Assembly: GCA_030608745.1 (NCBI GenBank)
Contig: JAUWDQ010000117.1
Location: 1 to 8,273, forward strand
Length of the DNA: 8,273 bases
Source of the DNA: Pseudomonadota bacterium
GTDB taxonomy: Bacteria; Desulfobacterota; BSN033; WVXP01; G020346125
Reading direction: 5' to 3'
Positions 1 through 6,817 of this stretch are shown piece after piece. The notes beneath the pieces are model-generated. The model had not been told where the DNA came from, did no database searches, and saw only the letters and a program-made list of their open reading frames with translations. The position numbers and the translations under genes were made by a program. Position 1 is the first letter of the stretch; every line of letters begins with the position of its first letter.

Positions 1-91
1 CCTGTTAAATATTTTCTTTGTTTGATGTTACTGTTTTCAAGCAGCTTCTATATCCCATATCTCTTGATATGGCTGCCTTCAATTTAACAGG
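1..91. repeat. Long-range inverted repeat with central hairpin
   Basis: CCTGTTAAAT at 1-10 is the exact reverse complement of ATTTAACAGG at 82-91. Nested inside is a perfect 7-bp stem, CCATATC (55-61) and GATATGG (66-72), with a TCTT loop; GCAG (41-44) can pair with CTGC (73-76) outside it. The whole segment could fold as an interrupted cruciform or RNA stem. Because the outer arm begins at base 1, it may extend beyond the window. A frame open from base 1 to a TAA at 85-87 encodes 28 mostly hydrophobic residues and could be the tail of an upstream gene, but an open run this short is expected by chance. No T-run follows the inverted repeat, so it is not a standard terminator. Confidence 0.5.
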
Positions 92-120
92 GCAGGGGAT
101 GAAGCGGAACGCAGCAGATG

Positions 121-139
121 GACTTTTTACGAAGCCGTC
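121..139. repeat. Dispersed intergenic repeat-like segment
   Basis: The segment contains GACTTTTTACGAAGCCGTC, whose reverse complement has the core TTCGTAAAAAGTC. From memory, close variants of this core are scattered between genes in many deltaproteobacterial genomes; no search was done. It lies in a gene-free stretch next to a GC-rich segment (96-118) and a small hairpin, GGTTG (142-146) and CAACC (150-154). There is one copy in this window, so repetitiveness is not shown by the sequence itself. Confidence 0.4.
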
Positions 140-149
140 AAGGTTGGTT

Positions 150-173
150 CAACCGCAAGACTGCAACACCGCA
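150..173 (-). repeat. Degenerate octamer array, copy A (3 units)
   Basis: Read on the minus strand, this is three head-to-tail octamers TGCGGTGT / TGCAGTCT / TGCGGTTG, fitting a TGC(A/G)GT(G/C/T)N consensus. The array shares two exact 15-mers with the array at 6625-6664, which lies in the opposite orientation: AACCGCAAGACTGCA here (151-165) is the reverse complement of 6649-6663, and 160-174 is the reverse complement of 6632-6646. It lies in the gene-free region before the hydrolase gene. The function is unknown. Confidence 0.65.
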
Positions 174-184
174 GAACCATAACT

Positions 185-222
185 CGCTCAGAACTCCTTT
201 TCCGAGTTTTTTCAGAGCTCTC
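185..222 (+). repeat. 38-nt intergenic motif, copy A
   Basis: The motif runs CGCTCAGA, a short variable part, CCTTTTCC, a T-run, CAG and TCTC. It aligns with 6704-6741 over its full length with a few substitutions and two single-base gaps, in the same orientation. In both loci it follows the octamer array. Here AACTC (192-196) can pair with GAGTT (204-208), followed by T bases to 212, so it could act as a weak terminator for an upstream plus-strand transcript. The pairing is not preserved in the other copy, which argues against a conserved terminator role. The rest of 223-274 holds the leader and the GGGGG ribosome binding site of the next gene. Confidence 0.55.
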
Positions 223-274
223 TTAAATGAATGCTAAAAGCTGGTGATGGTAACACAATAGGGGGATATGGAAG

Positions 275-1177
275 ATGCTGAGGATTTGTGGGATCCAGAT
301 GGCCTGCGTTGAGAACAAGGAGAAGAACCTTAAAAAAGCGGTGCAACTGGCTGAACTGGCTTCCGAGAAAGGGGCAAAGATTATCGGTTTCCAAGAGCTC
401 TTTAACACCCATTGGTTCCCGAGGGATATCGACCGGAGGAATTTCAGTCTCGCAGAGACCATAGAAGGGAAGTCCATCCAAACGATGCGTAAAGTGGCCA
501 AGGAGAAATCAGCGGTTCTCATTTGCCCTCTATTCGAGGAGGGAATCGAAGGGGTCTATTACAACACGGCGGTGGTTATTAACGCCGATGGCAAGGTGCT
601 GGGGTGGTATAGAAAGGTTCATATTCCCCAGATTCCCCTTTGGGAAGAGAAATCCTATTTTTCACCGGGAGATACCGGATTTCCCGTCTTCCATACCAAA
701 TATGGCAAGATAGGCGTTCAAATTTGTTGGGATAATTTCTTCCCCGAAGGAACAAGAATACTGGCCCTCAAGGGTGCCCAGATTGTTTTCGCCCCTACTG
801 CTGCCGCCTTTGCCTCGCAACAGAAATGGGAAACCGTCATGAGGGCTAATGCTATTACCAATGGCCTCTTCATCTTTCGGGTAAATCGGGTTGGAAGCGA
901 AAAAAAACAGGATTTCTATGGGAAAAGTTTTTGCGTGACGCCGGAGGGTGAGCTTATCGATAAACCCAGCGGGATGCAAGAGGGGATCGTTTTTGCCAAT
1001 ATCGATTTTAAGGATATCGGCATGACCAGAAGGGAGTGGACCTTTCTAAGGGACAGACGCCCTGAGGTCTACTGGGAAATTGCCGGTTTGAGTCGGCAAA
1101 GGGAACGGAGGGTAGCTGGAGAAGCTCTCAGACCACGGGAGAGAAAGGGAGCCGCGAGAAAGAACAAGACGAGATGA
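275..1177 (+). CDS. Carbon-nitrogen hydrolase (nitrilase superfamily), N-carbamoylputrescine amidase-like
   Basis: This 300-residue protein is a cytoplasmic amidase of the nitrilase superfamily. The Glu-Lys-Cys triad is visible as E41 (GFQELF), K114 (YRKVHIP) and C151 (QICWDNFFPEG). The CWD..FPE block, the FAPTAAA stretch and the ending RDRRPEVYWEI resemble N-carbamoylputrescine amidases, which release putrescine, CO2 and ammonia in the agmatine-to-putrescine route. No agmatine deiminase gene lies nearby, so the substrate is an inference from family resemblance, and another carbamoyl or amide substrate is possible. The start is ATG 275 with GGGGG (261-265) nine bases upstream, and the protein begins directly with the family's first beta strand (LRICGIQMA). 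After about residue 270 there is an Arg/Lys-rich tail of about 30 residues not needed for the fold. The stop overlaps the argS start (ATGA), suggesting translational coupling. Confidence 0.9.
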   Translation: MLRICGIQMACVENKEKNLKKAVQLAELASEKGAKIIGFQELFNTHWFPRDIDRRNFSLAETIEGKSIQTMRKVAKEKSAVLICPLFEEGIEGVYYNTAVVINADGKVLGWYRKVHIPQIPLWEEKSYFSPGDTGFPVFHTKYGKIGVQICWDNFFPEGTRILALKGAQIVFAPTAAAFASQQKWETVMRANAITNGLFIFRVNRVGSEKKQDFYGKSFCVTPEGELIDKPSGMQEGIVFANIDFKDIGMTRREWTFLRDRRPEVYWEIAGLSRQRERRVAGEALRPRERKGAARKNKTR

Positions 1178-2838
1178 AAAAAACGCTGACGGAATTGATG
1201 AGCGATTCCATTCGCCGTTGTATGGATAAGGGTTTGCTGAATAGCACGGAGATTCCGCCTTTGATTCTCGAATCTCCAAGGGAGAAATCCCACGGCGATT
1301 ATTCTACCAACATCGCCATGGCCATGACGCCCCGGGAGGGAAAGCCCTCCCACGAAGTTGCCCGAATCATTTTGAGTCAATTGGCGGATGAAGATGAGGT
1401 CATCGAAAAAGCGGAAATCGCCGGCCCCGGATTCATCAATTTTTTTCTGAAAGAAGAGGTTTGGTATTCCGTTTTGGAGGAGATCGAGGATAAGGGGGAG
1501 GGCTTCGGCAAGGGTAAGATAGGGGAGGGTAGGCGCGTTCAAATCGAATTTGTAAGCGCCAATCCGACGGGACCGCTACACGTTGGGCACGGGAGAGGAG
1601 CGGCAATCGGCGACGTCCTGGCCAATATTCTCGATGCATGTAATTATCGAGTCTTTAAGGAATATTACATTAACGACGTTGGGAGCCAGATGGATACCTT
1701 GGGTAAATCAGTTTTTCTCCGCTATCTCCATGCCTTGGGGAAGGAGGTGGAATTTCCCGATAATTGCTATCAAGGGGATTACATAGCGGGGATCGCCAAA
1801 AAAGCGATCAAGGAGAGGGAGGATGCATATCTCCGTTATCCCCAGGAGGAATCGATCCGGTCATTGGCCTCTTTTGGCGCCGACGATATCTTGCGGGGAA
1901 TAGAGGGGGACTTAGATCAATTTGGAGTCCATTTTGACGGTTGGTTTAGCGAAAAGGAACTCTACCGCGAAGAGAAAGTCCCAAGGGCCATTGACGATTT
2001 GAAGGAAAGGGGCCTCGTCTACGAGAAGGATGGGGCTTTATGGCTTAAGACCTCCCAATTCGGAGATGAGAAGGATCGTGTTCTGATAAAGGCCAATGGG
2101 GAGACGACCTATTTCGCATCCGATGTCGCTTACCATAAGGATAAATTGGATCGGGGATTCGAGGTACTGATTAACATCTGGGGTGCCGATCACCATGGAT
2201 ATGTTCCCCGAATGAAAGCCTCCTTGATGGCAATGGGTAAGGACGAGGCGATTTTGAAGATAGTCCTTGTCCAATTGGTGAGCCTTATGCGAGATGGGAA
2301 GATCGTTGCCATGTCAACTCGAGCGGGCGAGTTCACTACGCTGAGGAATGTGGTGGAGGAGGTAGGCCGGGATGCGGCGAGGTTTTTCTTCCTCATGAGG
2401 CGACCCGATAGCCAGCTCGATTTCGACCTCGAGTTGGCCAAAAGGCAAAGTGCCGAAAACCCCGTCTATTATGTCCAATATGCCCACGCCCGAATTTGCA
2501 GCATTATCAGGGAAGCCCTGAACAAGGGTATCGTTTTACCGCAATTCGAGGATATCGATGTCCGTCTGCTCAATCTTTCGGAGGAATTGGATCTCCTGAA
2601 ATGCCTTTCGGGGTACCCCGAGGTTATCGAGGCAAGTGGTCTCTCCCTAGAGCCTCATCGAATTCCTTTTTACCTGATGGAGCTATCCAGTTTATTCCAT
2701 AGCTACTACAATAAATACCGCGTGATTTCATCCGAGGTGGAGCTGACCAAGGCGCGTCTGCTTTTGGTTAACTCGATAAAGCGGGTTATCAAGAGCGCTC
2801 TCAATGTATTGGGGATTTTGGCGCCTGAGAAGATGTAA
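1174..2838 (+). CDS. argS: Arginyl-tRNA synthetase
   Basis: This class I aminoacyl-tRNA synthetase charges tRNA-Arg with arginine in the cytoplasm. At 554 residues it is normal for bacterial ArgRS. Order of parts: an N-terminal Add-1 tRNA-recognition domain (about 1-110, with SPREKSHGDYSTNIAM and AGPGFINFFL); the Rossmann catalytic domain with FVSANPTGPLHVGHGRG, where HVGH (136-139) is the HIGH signature; the WGADHHGYVPRMKA block; and a degenerate KMSKS loop, AMSTRAG (379-385). The C-terminal DALR anticodon-binding domain starts around YYVQYAHARICSI and ends LNVLGILAPEKM. The ATG overlaps the hydrolase stop by 4 nt and has no strong Shine-Dalgarno, so translation probably depends on re-initiation. 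The SPOR gene follows after a 23-nt gap. Confidence 0.97.
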   Translation: MKKTLTELMSDSIRRCMDKGLLNSTEIPPLILESPREKSHGDYSTNIAMAMTPREGKPSHEVARIILSQLADEDEVIEKAEIAGPGFINFFLKEEVWYSVLEEIEDKGEGFGKGKIGEGRRVQIEFVSANPTGPLHVGHGRGAAIGDVLANILDACNYRVFKEYYINDVGSQMDTLGKSVFLRYLHALGKEVEFPDNCYQGDYIAGIAKKAIKEREDAYLRYPQEESIRSLASFGADDILRGIEGDLDQFGVHFDGWFSEKELYREEKVPRAIDDLKERGLVYEKDGALWLKTSQFGDEKDRVLIKANGETTYFASDVAYHKDKLDRGFEVLINIWGADHHGYVPRMKASLMAMGKDEAILKIVLVQLVSLMRDGKIVAMSTRAGEFTTLRNVVEEVGRDAARFFFLMRRPDSQLDFDLELAKRQSAENPVYYVQYAHARICSIIREALNKGIVLPQFEDIDVRLLNLSEELDLLKCLSGYPEVIEASGLSLEPHRIPFYLMELSSLFHSYYNKYRVISSEVELTKARLLLVNSIKRVIKSALNVLGILAPEKM

Positions 2839-2861
2839 CACCCTTGGGATGGAAAACAGCA

Positions 2862-3542
2862 ATGGATCACAAGGGGATGAATAAGGGAAAAGGTTCCGGT
2901 ACCCGCAGAAGGTTGGGACGTATGCTTGTGAGCTACGGCATCGTTTTTTTCATCGGTCTTTGGTTGGGATATAAGTTCGCATCCACCGGAAAGACAGTGG
3001 CACCTGAAAGGAAGGAGATGTCGGAATCGGCCGCAAAGGTCGGAAGGGGGGAGCAGGGAAACGGGGAAGGACCGGAAGGGAATAATAGAGCAAGCGAGAC
3101 ATCATCCTTAGAAAGGGAGGTGATTCAAAAGGACAATTTATCCCTAACCTTTTACGAAACCCTCTTGAAGAAAGAGTCATCTCCGGAGATGCAGGGTGAA
3201 AGGGGGGATTCCAACGGGACCCCGGCCGCACCTGTTCGGGAGAAGAGGGAGAGTCCTTCAAAAGAGGACAGGTTATCCAGAAAGGCCCTTCCAGAGGGTG
3301 CTTCCTTTTCCATTCAGGTGGGTTCCTTTGCCCATGAGAAACAGGCGGAGGTTTTGATCCAACGTCTGAAAGAGAAGGGTTATCCAGCCTACATTAGGAG
3401 CCAGATCATCTCGGGGATGGGAAGGATGTATCAGGTTAGGATTGGCCGTTATCGGACTTTGAATGATGCGAGAAGGGAAGCCAAAATCATCAGAAGAAAG
3501 GAAAAGTTGCCGACGTATATTCCTTCATCGCCTGATCGATAA
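2862..3542 (+). CDS. Membrane-anchored SPOR-domain protein
   Basis: The protein is a probable inner-membrane-anchored periplasmic protein whose C-terminal SPOR domain would bind denuded glycan strands in septal peptidoglycan. From ATG 2862 it has 226 residues: a short basic N-terminus (TRRRLGR), one membrane segment at about 21-38 (MLVSYGIVFFIGLWLGYK), a charged Glu/Lys/Gly/Ser-rich linker to about 146, then the SPOR domain (147-226). The domain shows FSIQVGSF, a helix with QAEVLIQRLKEKGYPAYI, and YQVRIGRY followed by DARREAKII. A TTG in frame at 2844 would add six residues but has no ribosome binding site; GGGATGG (2847-2853) suits ATG 2862. The linker carries no cysteines or recognisable domain. 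SPOR proteins take part in division or envelope remodelling (DamX and FtsN are examples), but this one cannot be assigned to a named family. Confidence 0.85.
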   Translation: MDHKGMNKGKGSGTRRRLGRMLVSYGIVFFIGLWLGYKFASTGKTVAPERKEMSESAAKVGRGEQGNGEGPEGNNRASETSSLEREVIQKDNLSLTFYETLLKKESSPEMQGERGDSNGTPAAPVREKRESPSKEDRLSRKALPEGASFSIQVGSFAHEKQAEVLIQRLKEKGYPAYIRSQIISGMGRMYQVRIGRYRTLNDARREAKIIRRKEKLPTYIPSSPDR

Positions 3543-3592
3543 GGGAAGAAAAGGGGGGCTTGTCGCTTTAGGAATCCACGGGAGATAAAATT

Positions 3593-4246
3593 ATGGTAAA
3601 AAAGACCTCGATGAGAAAGGCCGGCAAGAAGGGGATAGTTCGCGAATATGCCGAGGCCTTTATTATTGCTTTTATCATCGCCCTGTTAATCAGGACTTTT
3701 TTGGTTCAGGCCTTTAAAATCCCCTCAAGTTCGATGGAACCCACCCTTTTAGTGGGGGATCATATCCTGGTCAGTAAGTTCATCTATGGCATCAGGATCC
3801 CCTACATCGGGAAAAAATTCCTGACTTTTCGTAAGCCGAAGAGGGGTGATATCATTGTTTTCGTCTTTCCAAAAGATCCCAAGAAGGATTTCATCAAAAG
3901 GGTGATCGCGACAGAAGGAGAGAAGGTCCAGATTAAGGGTAGGAAGATATTGATCAATGGAAGGGCAATCGCGGACCCATGGGGGGACTACAGGGAAAGG
4001 GACGGACCCTTCATCCCAAGCCACTTCCGGCCGGGGGATAACTACGGACCCAAATTCGTCCCCCCCCACTCCCTTTTTGTCATGGGGGACAACCGGGATA
4101 ATAGCCAAGACAGTCGGTACTGGGACTTCCTCGATTTATCGGCAGTTAAAGGGAAGGCCTTTATCATTTACTTCTCCTACCATAAGAGGGCCACAAGCGT
4201 GCTGGACAAGGTGAGATGGAATCGGTTTGGGAAATTACTCCGGTGA
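3593..4246 (+). CDS. lepB: Signal peptidase I
   Basis: This is the membrane-bound serine protease that removes signal peptides from exported proteins, with its active site on the periplasmic face. At 217 residues it is a compact LepB with a single N-terminal membrane anchor (about 19-40, AEAFIIAFIIALLIRTFLVQ). The Ser/Lys dyad is visible: S47 in IPSSSMEPTL and K102 in DFIKRVIA. Later conserved boxes are RGDIIVF (84-90), GDN..FVPPHSLFVMGDNR and DNSQDSRYWDF. The last normally reads SRYWGF, so Asp replaces a usually conserved Gly. The start ATG 3593 follows CGGGAGA by about nine bases. It lies 50 nt after the SPOR gene in the same operon-like run, so export and envelope functions sit together. 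Confidence 0.96.
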   Translation: MVKKTSMRKAGKKGIVREYAEAFIIAFIIALLIRTFLVQAFKIPSSSMEPTLLVGDHILVSKFIYGIRIPYIGKKFLTFRKPKRGDIIVFVFPKDPKKDFIKRVIATEGEKVQIKGRKILINGRAIADPWGDYRERDGPFIPSHFRPGDNYGPKFVPPHSLFVMGDNRDNSQDSRYWDFLDLSAVKGKAFIIYFSYHKRATSVLDKVRWNRFGKLLR

Positions 4247-4302
4247 GGGTAAAGGGAAGGAGCTCGTGATTCTAGGGCGTTATTGAACGATGGATTGGGG
4301 AT

Positions 4303-5586
4303 ATGAGACTGTTGATTAAGGGCGGCCGTGTAATTGATCCAGCCAACGGAGTAGATGAAATCTTGGATATTTTTGTCCGAGATGGCATCATCGCCGATTT
4401 GAAGAAGGTTTTCGGCCCCGTTGAACAGGGAATAAAAGCCATTGACGCCACAGGGAAAACCGTTGTCCCAGGATTTGTCGATATGCATGTCCATCTTCGG
4501 GAACCGGGTTATGAGGAGAAAGAGACCATTGAGACGGGATGTTTGGCAGCGGCTGCAGGGGGAATTACGACCGTTGCATGCATGGCCAATACCCTTCCCG
4601 TAAACGATAACGCTTCGGTTACCCGTTTTATTCTCGAAAGGGCAAAGGCAGTCGGAAGTCTCGATGTACTTCCCGTAGGTGCCGTTTCAAAGGGACTTAG
4701 AGGAGAGGAACTTGCCGAATGCGGCCCAATGAAGGAGGCTGGGGTAGTGGCCTTCTGCGATGATGGCAATCCGATAATGGATAGCGGGTTAATGCGAAGA
4801 GCCCTGGAATGTTCGAGAAAATGGGGCCTCCCGATTCTTTCCCACTGTGAGGATCTGGGCCTCACGAGGGGAGGGGTGATGAACGAGGGCGATCTCTCAA
4901 GGGAATTGGGCCTGAAGGGAATTCCTCATGCAGCGGAAGAGGTTATGGTCGTCAGGGACATCATGCTGGCGAATTTGACCAAGGGGAAGCTCCATATCTG
5001 CCATGTAAGCACAGCCGGGTCGGTTGAGCTGATCCGAAGGGGCAAGGCGGCAGGTGTCCAGGTAACGGCCGAAACAGCCCCTCACTATTTCACCTTGACC
5101 GAAGAAGCCGTGAGGGAATACGGCACCAACGCCAAGATGAGTCCTCCCCTCAGGACCGTCCTTGACCAGAAAGCCATTAAGGAAGGTTTGAGGGACGGTA
5201 CCATTGATGCCATCGCCACCGACCATGCCCCCCATGAGGCGGCCTCAAAGGATGTGGATTTCTCTCGGGCATCCAACGGAATCGTCGGGTTGGAAACGGC
5301 GTTGCCCTTGACCCTTGGGTTGGTGGATGAGGGGGTGCTTTCCATGGAGGCTGCTATTGCGAAATTTTCCATAAATCCCTCGAAAATCCTCGGCCTCAAT
5401 AAAGGAACCTTATCCAAGGGTTCGTCGGCAGATATCACCATTTTCGATTCAAATCGGGGGTTCGTTGTCGAAAAGGCCAAGTTTCGATCAAAGGCCCGCA
5501 ATACCCCCTTTGATGGTTGGAAATTAAAGGGCGTAGTGGAATTGACTATCGCCGGGGGCAGAATCGTTTATCAGGGGAAGGATTAA
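4303..5586 (+). CDS. pyrC: Dihydroorotase, type I
   Basis: The enzyme reversibly cyclises N-carbamoyl-L-aspartate to dihydroorotate, the third step of UMP synthesis, in the cytoplasm. Its 427 residues match the long type I family (Aquifex and Bacillus type) rather than the shorter E. coli type. Metal and substrate residues seen are H62 and H64 in DMHVHLREPG, the FCDDGNP block (D153/D154, the Asp that replaces carboxylated Lys in type I enzymes), H181 (LSHCED), H234 (ICHVSTAGS) and catalytic D307 in IATDHAPH. The N-terminal beta part (LIKGGRVIDPANG) and the C-terminal TIFD and IAGGRIVY strands close the amidohydrolase composite domain. GGGG (4297-4300) sits unusually close to the ATG. No pyrB lies beside it and no pyrimidine attenuator is apparent in the 56-nt gap after lepB. 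Confidence 0.96.
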   Translation: MRLLIKGGRVIDPANGVDEILDIFVRDGIIADLKKVFGPVEQGIKAIDATGKTVVPGFVDMHVHLREPGYEEKETIETGCLAAAAGGITTVACMANTLPVNDNASVTRFILERAKAVGSLDVLPVGAVSKGLRGEELAECGPMKEAGVVAFCDDGNPIMDSGLMRRALECSRKWGLPILSHCEDLGLTRGGVMNEGDLSRELGLKGIPHAAEEVMVVRDIMLANLTKGKLHICHVSTAGSVELIRRGKAAGVQVTAETAPHYFTLTEEAVREYGTNAKMSPPLRTVLDQKAIKEGLRDGTIDAIATDHAPHEAASKDVDFSRASNGIVGLETALPLTLGLVDEGVLSMEAAIAKFSINPSKILGLNKGTLSKGSSADITIFDSNRGFVVEKAKFRSKARNTPFDGWKLKGVVELTIAGGRIVYQGKD

Positions 5587-5612
5587 ATCGGCTAGCTGAA
5601 ACCCCAAGGAGT

Positions 5613-6545
5613 TCACGAAGGTCGGCGAAGGAGGATTTTCCTGGCGACATCGACGTCCTTCTTCATTTGCCGGACTAAGGAATCCGAGTTTACGAAGGCC
5701 TTTTCGTCCCTCATCCTTTTGTAGAAGACCAACTGGATCTCTTCTCCGTAAATGTCCCGGGTGAAATCCAGGATATGGACTTCGACCGACAGGGGATTTT
5801 TCCCAAAGGTGGGATTGTAGCCCACATCGGCCACCCCCGGGTAGGTTCTGTTTCCTATGATTACCTCGACGGCATATACCCCTGTCTTGGGATACAGGCC
5901 ATTGAGGATTTCCAGGTTTGCCGTGGGAAACCCTAAGTCTTTTCCCTTACCGGATCCCCAAATGACTTTCCCCATGAGCCGGTAGTTTCTCCCCAGCAAC
6001 TGTGCGGCCTGTCCCATTTGGCCATCTTGAATGAGCTTCCTTATCTTCGAGCTGCTAACGGGGGTATCGTTCACCTTCAAAGCCCCTATGACCTTCACCT
6101 CGAAGCCGAATTTCTTCCCCAACTGAATGAGCATTTCTACGTTTCCCTTTCGGTCCTTGCCGAAATAGTAGTTGTAACCAACAAGGATTTTTTTGGGGCC
6201 TATCTTGTCCACTAAGATCTGCATTACGAATGCCTCGGGCGTGATGTTGGCGATGCCGAGGTCGAATATGGCCACAATGATCACATCGATACCCAACATC
6301 TCCATCAGCATCAATTTTTTCTTAAAGGGCGTGATAAATGGGGGACACTTTTGAGGGGCCAAAACCTGGAGGGGATGTGGATCGAAGGTGAATACTATAG
6401 CTTCTCCATCTATTTTTCGCGCCTCTTCCTTTACTGCGTTGAAGATTTTTTGATGTCCCAGGTGCACACCGTCGAAATTCCCCAGGGTTAAAACGGGGTT
6501 GCGGAATTTGCGTCGTATAGTCTCGATATCGACAATAATGTCCAT
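5613..6545 (-). CDS. ribF: Bifunctional riboflavin kinase / FAD synthetase
   Basis: The enzyme converts riboflavin to FMN and FMN to FAD in the cytoplasm. At 310 residues it has the standard two-domain form. The N-terminal nucleotidyltransferase (adenylylation) domain has GNFDGVHLGHQ (22-32), FDPHP (55-59), VGYNYYFGKDRKG (122-134) and the SSSKIR motif (164-169). The C-terminal riboflavin kinase domain begins near LLGRNYRLMGKV and contains GFPTANL (205-211) and YPGVADVGYNPTFG. The start ATG at 6543-6545 has GGTG about seven bases upstream. The gene is transcribed toward pyrC, and the stops are 26 nt apart with no clear hairpin terminator between them, so the two transcripts may overlap. Its upstream side faces the repeat-rich intergenic block before the tRNA. 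Confidence 0.96.
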   Translation of the reverse strand: MDIIVDIETIRRKFRNPVLTLGNFDGVHLGHQKIFNAVKEEARKIDGEAIVFTFDPHPLQVLAPQKCPPFITPFKKKLMLMEMLGIDVIIVAIFDLGIANITPEAFVMQILVDKIGPKKILVGYNYYFGKDRKGNVEMLIQLGKKFGFEVKVIGALKVNDTPVSSSKIRKLIQDGQMGQAAQLLGRNYRLMGKVIWGSGKGKDLGFPTANLEILNGLYPKTGVYAVEVIIGNRTYPGVADVGYNPTFGKNPLSVEVHILDFTRDIYGEEIQLVFYKRMRDEKAFVNSDSLVRQMKKDVDVARKILLRRPS

Positions 6546-6624
6546 AGATTATCACCAAATGGGCGTGAAAGGTTGGTTTCCGTTAACAGACCTCCGAAAA
6601 GGTCACTCTTCGCTGCTGAAAGAT

Positions 6625-6664
6625 TGCAGTGCTGCGGTGTTGCAGTGCTGCAGTCTTGCGGTTA
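6625..6664 (+). repeat. Degenerate octamer tandem array, copy B (5 units)
   Basis: Five head-to-tail octamers are visible: TGCAGTGC / TGCGGTGT / TGCAGTGC / TGCAGTCT / TGCGGTTA. The first and third are identical and all begin TGC(A/G)GT. The array matches, in opposite orientation, the three-unit array at 150-173 and shares exact 15-mers with it. It lies 79 bases upstream of the ribF start. A short minus-strand open frame crosses it, but the octamer periodicity is not a multiple of three and copy A does not preserve that frame, so I treat this as a non-coding repeat. Confidence 0.7.
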
Positions 6665-6703
6665 GGGCGGCTACCATCTTGATTCGAATATATGATAAAT
6701 TCG

Positions 6704-6741
6704 CGCTCAGAGCTTCCTTTTCCTCGTTTTTCAGCGTTCTC
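6704..6741 (+). repeat. 38-nt intergenic motif, copy B
   Basis: This is the second copy of the motif at 185-222, in the same orientation: CGCTCAGA, CCTTTTCC, GTTTTT, CAG and TTCTC are shared in order and spacing. It follows its octamer array by about 40 bases, against about 11 bases in copy A. The intervening stretch (6665-6703) has no counterpart in copy A. The motif ends 11 bases before the -35 box of the tRNA promoter. Its role is unknown. Confidence 0.55.
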
Positions 6742-6752
6742 ATTGATTTTTC

Positions 6753-6780
6753 TTGACTTTGTCCGAATGATAAATATAAG
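6753..6780 (+). promoter_or_regulatory. Sigma70-like promoter of tRNA-Leu
   Basis: TTGACT (6753-6758) matches five of six -35 consensus bases. TATAAG (6775-6780) matches five of six -10 bases, with a 16-bp spacer. The predicted start near 6787 gives a leader of about 30 nt before the mature tRNA at 6818. The flanks are AT-rich. No other promoter in the window is as clear. Confidence 0.65.
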
Positions 6781-6817
6781 ATAAGTTTAATATCTTTACA
6801 ATTTTTTCTCAAGAATC

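Noticed and set aside
1069..1542. 157-residue minus-strand frame across the hydrolase/argS junction
   Set aside because: It is antisense to two well-supported genes and shows no family motifs.
5587..5612. Bidirectional terminator between pyrC and ribF
   Set aside because: The 26-nt gap contains only GCTAGC, a 6-bp palindrome, with no stem-loop plus T-run on either strand.
6499..6756. 85-residue plus-strand open frame over the ribF start and repeat block
   Set aside because: It begins inside ribF antisense, runs through the octamer repeats, and has no ribosome binding site or recognisable domain.
6603..6812. 69-residue minus-strand open frame between ribF and tRNA-Leu
   Set aside because: It crosses the octamer array, the 38-nt motif and the tRNA promoter. 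The matching frame in the other motif copy has a stop (KNSEKEF then TGA), so the shared signal is at DNA level rather than protein level.
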